This document shows positions 37,104 through 45,712 of a stretch of DNA of 64,000 nucleotides, piece by piece. The notes below the pieces were generated by a model. That model made no database searches. It worked only from the letters and a program-made list of their open reading frames with translations, and had not been told where the DNA came from. The stretch's first letter is position 1. Each line of letters begins with the position of its first letter. Source of the DNA: Microbacterium sp. NIBRBAC000506063 (lineage in GTDB: Bacteria; Actinomycetota; Actinomycetes; Actinomycetales; Microbacteriaceae). The position numbers and the translations under genes were made by a program. The stretch covers positions 1 through 64,000 of the forward strand of contig NZ_CP072877.1 in the NCBI RefSeq assembly GCF_017968845.1. Reading direction: 5' to 3'.

Positions 37104-38086
37104 TCAGATGGTGCAGCCGGTGAGGGCGGCCGAGACGTAGGGCAGATGGACGAGGGCAGCAAGGGCGGCCATGCCGACCAGGTATGCGGCGATCGCGACG
37201 GCGGGCAGGGCGCCTGCCAGCCCGGCGCTGGGGTGGACGAGGTGGCGGATGCGTTCGGGACCAGCGGCGTGCAAGGCGACAGGGCAGGAGTGCTGCGGCA
37301 TGGCGGGTGGGTGCGTTCGCCGAGCTTGACCAGGGCGCTGACCAGCGCCCTGGTTCCTGCGTGACGGCGGGCCTGGTCGTCCGCGGCGATCTCCAGGTAG
37401 TGCGGCAGCGCGTCGGCGACAGCGCGGATCAGCGGCACCCACCGTAGGTAGGCGGCGATGCTGTCCACTAGCGCGGTGATGAGGTGGTGGCGTTGGTGCA
37501 GGTGGGCGTGCTCGTGGGCCAGCACGGCGGCCAGCTCGCCCGGCCCCAGCGCGCGCACCGCGCCGGTGGAGAGCACGATCCCGCCGTGACGGTCGGGGAA
37601 GGTAAGCGCGAACGGGTGCTCGGCGTCGACCAGTGCCACCTCGTGCCCGTGAAGGAGCTGCCGCCGCGCGCCGTGCAGCAGCGTGCGGGCGGCGTCCCGG
37701 GAGCGAGAGCTGCGCCGAACCATCTGGCGGGCAAGACCTGCTCCCAGAGCAAGGGCCAGCGCCACCGGCAGGGCGAGCAGCAGCACCGCGGGGATCAGGG
37801 TTTCGGTGGTGTCGGCGGAGAACGGGTTCGCGGCGGTCAGGCACCGTTGGCAGACCTCGGCCGCGCGTTCGGGCAGCAGCGCGGGGCCGGCTCCGGCCCA
37901 GGCCAGCACCGGGCCGATCGCCAGCAGCGTGACCAGCCAGACCCCGATGCCGCCGGCGACGACCACGATCGCCAAGCGCGGGACGCGCACCAGGGCGGGG
38001 GCAGCGTGCCGCAGCAACCACGGCCCGAACACCGCCAATGCCACCAGTCCGGTGCACAGAGCCATCGTGAGGATGCCCGCGGTCAT
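37104..38086 (-). CDS. M56 (BlaR1-like) membrane metallopeptidase, frame broken once
   Basis: About 328 residues with three or four membrane segments in the first 130 residues and the zinc site LAHEHAHLHQRH near residue 185, then EIAADDQARRHAG. A final membrane helix near the C-terminus (AVAIAAYLVGMAALAALV) appears only after adding one base near 37314. It overlaps the BlaI-like gene by four bases. M56/BlaI pairs sense an outside signal and inactivate the repressor; here no beta-lactamase is present, so the controlled genes are probably the redox and sortase-like ones. Confidence 0.8.
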
Positions 38087-38472
38087 GGCATGTCTCCCCG
38101 GTCGCGGCGTTCCAGGTAGTCGCGCAGCAGGTCCAGGTCGTTCTCGGGCATCGAGTCCACGAACTGCAGGATCGAGGCGGCCCGGTCGCGGCTAGCCTCC
38201 AGCACCTGCTCCATCAGCCCCGCGGCGTGCTCGTGCCTGGTGATCTTGGCGCCGTACCGGGTGGACCGGTTCTGCCTCGTGATGGTCACCAGGCGCTTGC
38301 GATCCAGGTTGGTGAGCACGGTCGCGATGGTGGTGTAGGCGGGGTCGGAGGGCAGGTGCTCGATCACTTCGCGCACGGTAGCCGGGCCGTGGTCCCACAG
38401 CACGTCCATCACCTGCGCTTCCAACGCCCCCAGGCGCAGCAGGTCGCCGGAGCGCCCATCGGCGGCCTTCAT
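38083..38472 (-). CDS. BlaI/MecI-family repressor
   Basis: 129 residues from ATG 38472. A winged helix with RLGALEAQVMDVLWDHGPAT, VREVIEHLPSDPAYTTIATV, and NLDRKRLVTITRQNRSTRY, then a dimerisation tail. It overlaps the M56 peptidase gene (ATGA) and the membrane-protein gene before it (38469), so the three form one operon. The tandem ACTAT-N5-ATAGT sites at 39082 (its own operon and dsbA) and 34128 (sortase-like gene) are the likely binding sites. Confidence 0.88.
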   Translation of the reverse strand: MKAADGRSGDLLRLGALEAQVMDVLWDHGPATVREVIEHLPSDPAYTTIATVLTNLDRKRLVTITRQNRSTRYGAKITRHEHAAGLMEQVLEASRDRAASILQFVDSMPENDLDLLRDYLERRDRGDMP

Positions 38473-39067
38473 CGCACAGCCGCCACCGGCTCGGGGCGGA
38501 CCGGGCAAGCGACCTGCCCGCGTAGTCGCCACACCAGTGCGACGCCGGTCAGGATCAGCGCGCCGAGCGCGAGGAACGGCTGCACGGGGTGAACCAGGTG
38601 ATCGCTCCCGAGTACCCCAGCGCCAGCAGCGCCAGCTTGTTGCACACCGGGCACCCCACCGCGAACCACGCCAGGATGCCGCCGGCCATTCCCATCCGGC
38701 TGCTGCGCCGAGCCTGCGCCTCATCGGCCGCGTCGGTGGCGGCGCCGTCCTCGCTGACCGCATTCGCCTGCTGCTCGTCCGCGGCGGCGCGGTACGGGCG
38801 GATATACGTAGCGACCAGCATGCCCGACAGCACCGAGGTGACCAGCCACACCGGATAGTTCCACCACACCGGCGGGATGTCTCGACCGAACAGCGGGTTG
38901 GGGATCAGCACCGTCGCCACCCCGATCACCACCGCGACGACCGCCGAGGCAGCGATCGCGGCCAGCACCTGCCTGCCCGTCCACCCTCGAAGCGCCTGGA
39001 CCGCCAACCGGAAGCTTTCGCCGATGCCCTGGCGGGATCGAGTCGTGGGAGAGGTCATGGAACCCAT
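38469..39067 (-). CDS. Membrane protein with CPVCNK motif, frame broken once
   Basis: About 199 residues with five hydrophobic helices. The notable part is WFAVGCPVCNKLALLALGYS, a CxxC at the membrane face followed by Asn-Lys, then a helix that ends with a Cys-containing basic tail. One base is missing near 38590; repair joins AITWFTP to VQPFLALGALILTG. It is the first gene of the BlaI/M56 operon and divergent from dsbA. A thiol-redox or electron-transfer role is likely from motif and context, but I cannot name the family. Confidence 0.65.
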
Positions 39068-39081
39068 TCTGACACGACTCG

Positions 39082-39113
39082 ACTACCACGCATAGTCGAC
39101 TATCTGAGATAGT
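39082..39113. promoter_or_regulatory. Two tandem BlaI-type palindromes at the divergent dsbA promoter
   Basis: ACTAC-CACGC-ATAGT at 39082-39096 and ACTAT-CTGAG-ATAGT at 39099-39113 lie between the membrane-protein operon (start 39067, minus) and dsbA (start 39151, plus). Centre-to-centre spacing is 17 bases, nearly the same as at 34128/34144 (16 bases). Confidence 0.72.
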
Positions 39114-39150
39114 AGAGGTCGGTGCCCGCGACAGTGACAGGAGAATCCCT

Positions 39151-39903
39151 ATGCCCACCGAGACCACGAACCGCCCGAAACCGTCGAACCGTTCGAGGTC
39201 GTCACAAATCGTGCCGGTCGCCGTGTTGACCCTGGCTGCTGTCCTGATCGCCGTGATCGTGGCGGTGAACTGGAGTGGCACGACGGCCGAGGAGGGGGGC
39301 TCGCCGTCGGATAGCGGCGCGCCGACGGAGGTGCAGAACCCCGAGCAACCGGACCTGTCTGCGGCCGAGACCAGGGACGAGGCGGACCTGCTCGCGGCCG
39401 GGCCCGTGGATGCGCCGGTGGTGCTGGTGGTGTTCTCGGACTATCAGTGCCCGTTCTGCGCGCGGTGGAGCGAGCAGACACTGCCGTCGATGATGGAGCA
39501 CGTCGACGCCGGGGATCTGCGGATCGAGTGGCGCGACATCAACGTGTTCGGTCCCGCGTCCGAGCGCGCAGCGCGGGCCTCGTACGCCGCCGCCCTCCAG
39601 GGGGCGCTCTGGGAGTACCACGACGCCCTGTTCGAGGACGGGGAGCGCAGGTCCGAGAGCGAGCTGAGCGAGGAAGCCCTCGTCGCCTTGGCGGGCGAAC
39701 TCGGTTTGGACACCGAGCAGTTCGCCGCCGACCTGGGCTCGGAGGAGACGGCGCAGGTGATCGCCGCCAACCAGCAGTTCGGGTTCGACCTCGGCGCCAC
39801 CTCCACCCCGATCTTCATCCTGGGCGGACAGCCGATCGTCGGGGCGCAGCCCACCGAGGTGTTCCAGGAAGCGTTCCAGAGCGCGCTCGACGCGGCGGAG
39901 TGA
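39151..39903 (+). CDS. DsbA-family disulfide oxidoreductase
   Basis: 250 residues. One N-terminal membrane anchor (IVPVAVLTLAAVLIAVIVAV) is followed by a linker and an outside thioredoxin-fold domain with the active site DYQCPFCARW (Cys100, Cys103). The cis-Pro segment is STPIFILG. It belongs to the Thioredoxin_4 type common in actinobacteria. CAGGAG precedes the ATG. It is followed directly by ccdA and a lipoprotein gene, an arrangement that would supply and use reducing or oxidising power outside the membrane. Confidence 0.88.
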   Translation: MPTETTNRPKPSNRSRSSQIVPVAVLTLAAVLIAVIVAVNWSGTTAEEGGSPSDSGAPTEVQNPEQPDLSAAETRDEADLLAAGPVDAPVVLVVFSDYQCPFCARWSEQTLPSMMEHVDAGDLRIEWRDINVFGPASERAARASYAAALQGALWEYHDALFEDGERRSESELSEEALVALAGELGLDTEQFAADLGSEETAQVIAANQQFGFDLGATSTPIFILGGQPIVGAQPTEVFQEAFQSALDAAE

Positions 39904-39909
39904 GGCGGC

Positions 39910-40779
39910 GTGGACATCGGACTGCTCGCCGCGTTCGCCGGCGGCACGCTCGCGCTGCTGAGCCCGTGCGCGGCGTTGCTGATGCCGGCGTTCTTCGCCT
40001 CCACGATCGGCAGCGGGCCCCGGCTGCTGCTGCACGGAGCCGTGTTCTACGTCGGCCTGCTGACCGTCCTGGTCCCCGTGGGGGTCGGAGCCGGCGCCCT
40101 GGGGACGCTGTTCGTGACTCACCGGCAGGCGATCGTGCTCGTCGCCTCGCTGGTCCTGGTCGTCCTCGGCGCGGCGCAGGCGCTCGGGTTCGGGTTCGAC
40201 CCTGCCCGGCTGCTACCGGCCGGGGCAGACCTGCACGCGCAAGCGGCGTCCAAGACCGGACTCGTCAAGACGGTGCTGCTGGGCGCTGCCAGCGGCATCG
40301 CGGGATTCTGCGCCGGCCCGATCCTGGGCGCCGTGCTCACCCTGGCCGCCGCCCGCGGCGACACCCTCGCCGCCGGCGTCATGCTCGCCGTGTACGGCGC
40401 GGGCATGGTGCTGCCGCTGCTGCTGATCGCCGCGCTCTGGCAGCGCCTGGGCGCCCGTGGACGCCGGTTCCTGCGCGGGCGATCGTTCACCGTGCTGGGC
40501 CGGGAGCTGCACACCACCTCGGTGGTCACCGGGCTGCTGATCGTGGGCGTCGGGGTGCTGTTCTGGACCACCAACGGCCTGGTCGGGGCTCCCGAACTGG
40601 TTCCGCTCGACGCCCAGGCCTGGCTCCAGGAGAACACCGCGATCCTGGCGAACCCGATCCTGGACATCCTCGCCGTCGTCCTCATCGCCGGGATCGTGCT
40701 CGTGCTCTGGGCCAGACGCCGCCGTACCCACGCTCGCGCTGACGCCCAGGCGGGCGAGCACCGCGCGGAACAGTCATGA
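39910..40779 (+). CDS. CcdA/DsbD-like transmembrane electron carrier
   Basis: 289 residues, six to eight membrane helices. The two Cys-bearing helices have LALLSPCAALLMPAF and GIAGFCAGPILGAVL, the usual CcdA pair with prolines. It moves electrons from cytosolic thioredoxin to outside thiol proteins. The start follows the dsbA stop by six bases and the gene overlaps the lipoprotein gene by four (ATGA). Together with the DsbA it forms a complete extracytoplasmic thiol-redox unit. Confidence 0.85.
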   Translation: MDIGLLAAFAGGTLALLSPCAALLMPAFFASTIGSGPRLLLHGAVFYVGLLTVLVPVGVGAGALGTLFVTHRQAIVLVASLVLVVLGAAQALGFGFDPARLLPAGADLHAQAASKTGLVKTVLLGAASGIAGFCAGPILGAVLTLAAARGDTLAAGVMLAVYGAGMVLPLLLIAALWQRLGARGRRFLRGRSFTVLGRELHTTSVVTGLLIVGVGVLFWTTNGLVGAPELVPLDAQAWLQENTAILANPILDILAVVLIAGIVLVLWARRRRTHARADAQAGEHRAEQS

Positions 40780-42020
40780 CGCCGCGCCGGGGACGCTCCA
40801 GCCTTGCCCTCGCCGCCGTGGCCGCGCTGCTGGTGACCGGCTGCGGGGCATCCGAGCCCGAGCCCGTAAGAGACCCCTACCCGGTCGATGGGTCGCTACC
40901 CGTGGTGGACACCTCGGGCTTGCAGCTGCCGACGCCGTTCGAGGAGCTGGAGGTCGTGGACCCCGGGTGGGACATCACTCCTCAGTACGCGGACGGGGTG
41001 TACCTGGCCGCCGGTGAACGCGACGGTGTGCTGGAGTTCACCGCCGTGGACGTCTACGGGGACGTGCTGTGGGCCGCGCAACGTCCAGCGAGCTGCACCG
41101 GGTTCGTCGTGACCACCGACGCGCACGGCCGAGCCCTCGCGATCCTGGGCGACCTCCAGATCACGGCCGATGCCCTGGCCGCGACGACTGCCACCGCCTA
41201 CGACCTGACGACCGGGGAACAGGTCTGGGGTCCGGTCGAGGTGCCCGGCCCCTACCAAGGCCCCGGCCTGGTCTTCGCCGCACCTCCCGATGGCTTCATG
41301 GGCGAGACCGGCCCACGCGTCGCGCTCGATCCCACCACCGGAGACGTCGCGGCCGACGAGTCGAGCCCTGAAGGTATCCGCATCATCGGCGAGTACCACG
41401 GCATCGTGCTGCTCACCCACGAGGACGCTCTGATCGCGCGCGACACGGCCGACGATCACGAGCTCTGGCGCATCCCCCTCGCCGAGCACGGCTGGACAGC
41501 GGCGTCCATCAGCGCGTCCCTGCGCCCTGAACCGGGAGACGGGCTCGCGCTCATCGCCACCTCCGAGACCACCGGCGCGCTCCTCAACCTGGATCAGGGC
41601 AGCATCGTGAGCAGCACCGCCCGCGACGCCGCCGTAGACCCCACCACGGGGACCCTCGTCACCCTGGACGACACCGGCCTGCACGGCTACGACGCCGACG
41701 ACCGACCGCTGTGGTCCCTGCCTGTTGCCGCCGAGACCACCATCGCCGCGATCGGCGGCGTCTTCCTCTACCTGCGAGAGGACGGGGCGATCCGGGTCCA
41801 CAACGTCCTCACCGGCGATGTCGCCCAAGCCTACGAACCCGACGGCCAAGGACCGATCATCGTGCCCACCCACATCACCATCAACGGCGCTGCACTCCTC
41901 CTCCAGGAACGACGGCACCTGGTGGCGACGATCGCTGAGTCCCCTCTGAACGAGTCCTTCCCGACGTCCAGCCACGCGGGCATGTCGATCGTGGGCGCTC
42001 GGGTGGCAGACTCGACTTGA
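40776..42020 (+). CDS. Lipoprotein, beta-propeller-like
   Basis: 414 residues with a lipoprotein signal (ALAAVAALLVTGCGAS, Cys about 23). Repeated strand motifs of the PQQ/WD type follow, such as YDLTTGEQVWGPVEV, VALDPTTGDVA, HELWRIPL, GYDADDRPLWSLPV and RVHNVLTGDVAQ. These suggest a seven- or eight-bladed propeller held outside the membrane. It is the third gene of the dsbA-ccdA operon. Its substrate or partner is unknown; disulfide-dependent folding by the neighbouring DsbA is reasonable. Confidence 0.75.
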   Translation: MTPRRGRSSLALAAVAALLVTGCGASEPEPVRDPYPVDGSLPVVDTSGLQLPTPFEELEVVDPGWDITPQYADGVYLAAGERDGVLEFTAVDVYGDVLWAAQRPASCTGFVVTTDAHGRALAILGDLQITADALAATTATAYDLTTGEQVWGPVEVPGPYQGPGLVFAAPPDGFMGETGPRVALDPTTGDVAADESSPEGIRIIGEYHGIVLLTHEDALIARDTADDHELWRIPLAEHGWTAASISASLRPEPGDGLALIATSETTGALLNLDQGSIVSSTARDAAVDPTTGTLVTLDDTGLHGYDADDRPLWSLPVAAETTIAAIGGVFLYLREDGAIRVHNVLTGDVAQAYEPDGQGPIIVPTHITINGAALLLQERRHLVATIAESPLNESFPTSSHAGMSIVGARVADST

Positions 42021-42021
42021 A

Positions 42022-42063
42022 ATACCCCAGGGGTATGAGACGGTAAAAATACCCCCAGGGTAT
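42022..42063 (+). promoter_or_regulatory. Two CstR-type operators before the cstB-like gene
   Basis: ATACCCCAGGGGTAT (42022-42036) and ATACCCCCAGGGTAT (42049-42063) are 27 bases apart and end 27 bases before the GTG start at 42090. Both match the 34361 site in their ATACCCC arms. GGAAGG near 42075 is the ribosome site. Confidence 0.75.
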
Positions 42064-42089
42064 CGATGACATCGACGGAAGGATGAACA

Positions 42090-43499
42090 GTGCTCCTCGA
42101 ACGCATCTACGACGAGGACCTGGCGCAGGCCGGGTACTTCATCGGCTGCCAGACCAAGGGCGAGGCGGTGGTGATCGACGCGCGCCGCGACATCGCGGAC
42201 TACCTGGCGCTCGCGGCCAAGCACGGCATGCGGATCGTCGCAGTGACCGAGACCCACATCCACGCTGACTACCTGTCCGGGACGCGCGAGCTGGCTGCGG
42301 CGGTCGGCGCCGAGGTCTACGTCTCCGGCGAGGGCGGCGCGGACTGGCAGTACGGTTTCGACGCCCGGCGTCTGTACGACGGCGACACGATCACGATCGG
42401 CAACATCACGATCCAGGCCCGGCACACGCCTGGTCACACTCCTGAGCACCTGGTGTTCCTGGTCACCGATGGTGCCTTCGCCAGCGAGCCCGGCTACCTC
42501 ATCTCCGGCGACTTCGTGTTCGCCGGGGACCTGGGCCGCCCCGACCTGCTGGACGAGGCCGCGGGTGGGGTCGACACGCGCTTCGAGGGCGCGCGGCAAC
42601 TGTTCAGCAGCTTGCGTGAGGTGTTCCTGACCTTGCCGGATCATGTCCAGGTCCACCCGGGGCACGGCTCCGGCAGTGCGTGCGGCAAGGCGCTCGGAGC
42701 GCTGCCCTCGACCACGGTCGGCTACGAGCGCGCCCACGCGTGGTGGAGTCGCCACCTGGCTGCCGAGGACGAGCAGGGGTTCATCGAGGAGCTGCTCGAC
42801 GGGCAGCCCGACGCGCACGCCTACTTCGCGAGGATGAAGAAGCAGAACCGCGAGGGTCCCGCCGTGCTGGGCGAGCGCGGCCCGGTGCCAGAGCTGGCCG
42901 TAGCGGAGGTGGCGCGGCGGCTGGAGGCCGACGAGATCACCTTCGTCGACACCCGCCCGCCGGCGCAGGCCCATCAGGGCACCGTTGCCGGCTCGCTCAA
43001 CATCCCCGACGGCTCCAAGACCGCCACCTATGCCGCCTGGGCCTACGATCCCGAGGCCGACTCGCGTCCGCTGGTGCTGCTGGCCGAGGACCAGACCGCC
43101 GCCCAGGCGATCGCGGATCGGCTGCTGCGGGTCGGCATCGACCAGACCGCCGGCTACGTCACCACCATCGACGGGCTTCCCCGGTTCGTCCCGCCCCTCA
43201 TCGAGCCGGCCGAGCTGGCAGGTTTCGATGCCGCGCTGCTGCTGGACGTGCGCCAGCGCGGCGAGTACGCCGCCGGGCACATCCCCGGCGCCACACAGCT
43301 CAGCGCCGCGCGCGTGCTCTGGCACCAAGACGAGCTGCCGTGCTCCGGCACGATCGTGACCTACTGCCAGTCCGGGATGCGGAACACCGTCGCCGCCAGC
43401 GCCCTACGACGCGCCGGGCACGACGTCGTAGAACTCGACGGCAGCTACAACGCCTGGCGCGCATGGCAGGAGACCACCAGCGAGACCGCGCTGGCCTGA
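42090..43499 (+). CDS. cstB: CstB-like persulfide dioxygenase with two rhodanese domains
   Basis: 469 residues. The metallo-beta-lactamase/persulfide dioxygenase domain (1-250) has THIHADYLSG (His56, His58, Asp60), HTPGHTPEH, SGDFVFAGDLGRPD and HPGHG. A first rhodanese domain (about 275-345) has DTRPPAQAHQG but no catalytic Cys. The second (about 370-460) has the active loop YCQSGMRN (Cys426). The enzyme oxidises persulfide to sulfite and the rhodanese moves sulfur to form thiosulfate, as in S. aureus CstB. Two CstR-type operators precede it. Confidence 0.88.
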   Translation: MLLERIYDEDLAQAGYFIGCQTKGEAVVIDARRDIADYLALAAKHGMRIVAVTETHIHADYLSGTRELAAAVGAEVYVSGEGGADWQYGFDARRLYDGDTITIGNITIQARHTPGHTPEHLVFLVTDGAFASEPGYLISGDFVFAGDLGRPDLLDEAAGGVDTRFEGARQLFSSLREVFLTLPDHVQVHPGHGSGSACGKALGALPSTTVGYERAHAWWSRHLAAEDEQGFIEELLDGQPDAHAYFARMKKQNREGPAVLGERGPVPELAVAEVARRLEADEITFVDTRPPAQAHQGTVAGSLNIPDGSKTATYAAWAYDPEADSRPLVLLAEDQTAAQAIADRLLRVGIDQTAGYVTTIDGLPRFVPPLIEPAELAGFDAALLLDVRQRGEYAAGHIPGATQLSAARVLWHQDELPCSGTIVTYCQSGMRNTVAASALRRAGHDVVELDGSYNAWRAWQETTSETALA

Positions 43500-43599
43500 C
43501 GCACAGCAGACCGCTCGCATCCTCCGACGTGCGGTCGGCCCCAGCCCCTTCCGTTCGCATCTCCGCTGCCCGCGGCCAGACCTGACGAGGAACCACCCC

Positions 43600-44199
43600 A
43601 TGACCAATCCCTCCGCTGAACTCCGAACGATCACCGCCGAGGAGCTCGCCCAGTGGCGTCAGCTTCACGACGACCTCACGATCATCGACGTGCGGTCCCC
43701 GGCCGAGTTCGAGACCCTCCATATCCACGGCTCGTACAACGTCCCGCTGCCGCTGCTGACCGAACATGCCTCGGAGCTGGCAGAGCGGCTCGGGCACCGC
43801 GCGGTGCTGGTGTGCCAGTCCGGCAACCGCGCCACCCAGGCCCAGCAGCATCTCGCTGCCGCCGGCGTGCGGACGGCCAACGTGCTCACCGGCGGCGTGC
43901 CCGCCTTCGAGGCCGCTGGCGGCCAGGTGGTCCGCGGCGCAGCTCGCTGGGACATCGAGCGCCAGGTGCGGTTCACGGCCGGGCTGATCGTCCTGGTGAG
44001 CCTGCTCGTGGCCGAGTTCCTGTGGCCGGAGTCCCGATTCATCGCGTTCGCGCTCAGCGCCGGGCTCGTCGTCGCGGCGCTCACCGGCTCCTGCCTGATG
44101 GGCCGCATCCTCTCCCGCATGCCCTGGAACAAGGTCACGGCCAGCCCCACCGCACGGAGCGCGATCGCATCCATCCCGGTCGCGACCCAGGAACTGTGA
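43600..44199 (+). CDS. Rhodanese with YgaP-type membrane domain
   Basis: 199 residues. The rhodanese domain (8-115) has IIDVRSPAEFETLHIHGSYN and the active loop VCQSGNRATQ (Cys72). Two membrane helices follow (FTAGLIVLVSLLVAEFLW; FALSAGLVVAALTGSCLMG), with SCLMGRILSRMPWNK at the end. This matches YgaP-like sulfurtransferases. It probably moves sulfane sulfur at the membrane, next to the persulfide dioxygenase and a TauE/SafE exporter. Confidence 0.88.
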   Translation: MTNPSAELRTITAEELAQWRQLHDDLTIIDVRSPAEFETLHIHGSYNVPLPLLTEHASELAERLGHRAVLVCQSGNRATQAQQHLAAAGVRTANVLTGGVPAFEAAGGQVVRGAARWDIERQVRFTAGLIVLVSLLVAEFLWPESRFIAFALSAGLVVAALTGSCLMGRILSRMPWNKVTASPTARSAIASIPVATQEL

Positions 44200-44320
44200 T
44201 GCCCTGGCGTGCTCCGACGTTCCGACGGCGTTCAACCGCAACGACCCCGCATCTTGGACCGGCATCGGCACGGTCGGCGTCACGACCCGCAGCACCAACC
44301 ACGATGCCCGGTGAGCACGA
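44200..44320 (+). other. Short gap, possible decayed ORF
   Basis: Between the rhodanese and exporter genes. An ATG at 44199 opens a 41-codon frame of Arg/Ser/Thr-rich text that I do not believe. Another frame reads FNRNDPASWTGIGTVG, then VTTRSTNHDAR and a stop, and looks slightly more protein-like, but no family is recognised. Confidence 0.25.
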
Positions 44321-45214
44321 GTGAGCGGCACCCTGATCCTCACCCTCGTGCTCGCCGTGAGCGTCGGGCTCGCGCTAGGGACGCTCGGCGGTGGCGGGTC
44401 GATCCTGACCGTCCCGCTGCTCACCTACATCGCGGGCATGCCCCCGAAAGAGGCCATCGCGGCCTCGCTGCTGATCGTCGGCGTGACCTCGCTGTCCAGC
44501 CTCGTCGTGCACGCCCGGCACCGTCGAGTCCGATGGCGCACCGGGCTCATCTTCGGAGCCGCTGGCATGGTGGGCGCCTTCGCCGGAGGACTCATCGGAG
44601 GCCAGCTCCCCGGTGCCGTGCTGATGGTGGCCTTCGCGATCATGATGATCGCCACCGCGATCGCGATGGTCACCAGAAAGCCCAGGCGCGACACCGACCA
44701 ACCCACGGCCGATGCCGGGACCGAGCGCGCCCACTCGCTGCCGATGCTGCGGACCATGCTCGAAGGCATCGTCGTCGGCCTCATCACCGGGATCGTCGGC
44801 GCCGGCGGCGGCTTCCTCGTCGTCCCCGCCCTCGTGCTGCTGGGCGGCCTCAGCATGCCGGTGGCCGTGGGCACCTCACTGCTGGTGATCGCGATGAAGT
44901 CCTTCGCCGGACTCGCCGGCTACCTGACCACGGTGACCCTCGACTGGCCCCTGGTGGCCGCGGTCACTGCGATGGCCGTGCTCGGAGCGCTCCTCGGTGC
45001 GCGCCTGTCAGGACGCATACCAGCCGACGCCCTCCAGAAGGTCTTCGGCGTCTTCGTCCTGCTCACCGGAACGCTCGTGCTCGTGATCGAGCTGCCGCCG
45101 GCCTGGGCGATCGCCGCCGGAGGCCTCGGACTCATCACGGTGGTCCTCGTCCTCGTCTGCCGGCTGACCGCTCTCAACTGTCCCTTCGGCCTAGCCCGGC
45201 CGACCCCGGGCTGA
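44321..45214 (+). CDS. TauE/SafE-family sulfite exporter
   Basis: 297 residues from GTG 44321, with about eight membrane helices in two similar halves. The half-repeat signatures are LALGTLGGGGSILTVPLLTY and LITGIVGAGGGFLVVPALVL, each followed by AxGTSLLxI. These proteins export sulfite or related anions. It follows the persulfide dioxygenase and rhodanese, whose products include sulfite and thiosulfate, so it probably removes the end product. Confidence 0.85.
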   Translation: MSGTLILTLVLAVSVGLALGTLGGGGSILTVPLLTYIAGMPPKEAIAASLLIVGVTSLSSLVVHARHRRVRWRTGLIFGAAGMVGAFAGGLIGGQLPGAVLMVAFAIMMIATAIAMVTRKPRRDTDQPTADAGTERAHSLPMLRTMLEGIVVGLITGIVGAGGGFLVVPALVLLGGLSMPVAVGTSLLVIAMKSFAGLAGYLTTVTLDWPLVAAVTAMAVLGALLGARLSGRIPADALQKVFGVFVLLTGTLVLVIELPPAWAIAAGGLGLITVVLVLVCRLTALNCPFGLARPTPG

Positions 45215-45268
45215 ACCACTTCACCTCACAACACACCGTCGCCGACCAGACTCCGGAGCCCCACCCTC

Positions 45269-45634
45269 ATGACAACCATCGACCTCACCGAAGACGCATT
45301 CTCAGCCGCCATCACCGACCATCCCATCGTGCTGGTCGACTTCTGGGCCGCCTGGTGCGGACCATGCCGCAGCTTCGCCCCCGTCTTCGAGGCCGCGTCC
45401 ACCGAGCATCCCGACATCCTGTTCGCCAAGGTCGACACCGAGGCCCAGGCATCCCTGGCCGCCGCCGCACAGATCACCTCCATCCCCACGCTGATGGGCT
45501 TCAAAGACGGCGTCCTGGTCTACTCCCAGCCCGGAGCGCTCCCGGCCAAAGCGCTCCACGACCTGATCGGCAAAATCCGCGACCTCGACATGGACCACGT
45601 GCGCGCGCAAATGCAGGCGTCCGACCCTCGCTAG
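45269..45634 (+). CDS. trxA: Thioredoxin in the sulfur operon
   Basis: 121 residues with the active site [12 protein letters not shown] (Cys30, Cys33), SIPTLMGF and normal thioredoxin length. It differs clearly from the ars-operon thioredoxin at 8174. Its place after the rhodanese and exporter genes suggests it reduces persulfide-loaded proteins or feeds electrons to CcdA. GGAG lies upstream of the ATG. Confidence 0.88.
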   Translation: MTTIDLTEDAFSAAITDHPIVLVDFWAAWCGPCRSFAPVFEAASTEHPDILFAKVDTEAQASLAAAAQITSIPTLMGFKDGVLVYSQPGALPAKALHDLIGKIRDLDMDHVRAQMQASDPR

Positions 45635-45712
45635 AACAGGGAGCGCATCATTTCCGGGCTCAGAGTCGAGACATCGGCCGACACGCGGACGCGGGCGTCC
45701 GAGACTGCGCCC

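Noticed and set aside
36016..38086. A beta-lactam resistance locus because of BlaI and M56 genes
   Set aside because: No beta-lactamase or alternative PBP is encoded in the window, and the likely operators precede redox and sortase-like genes.
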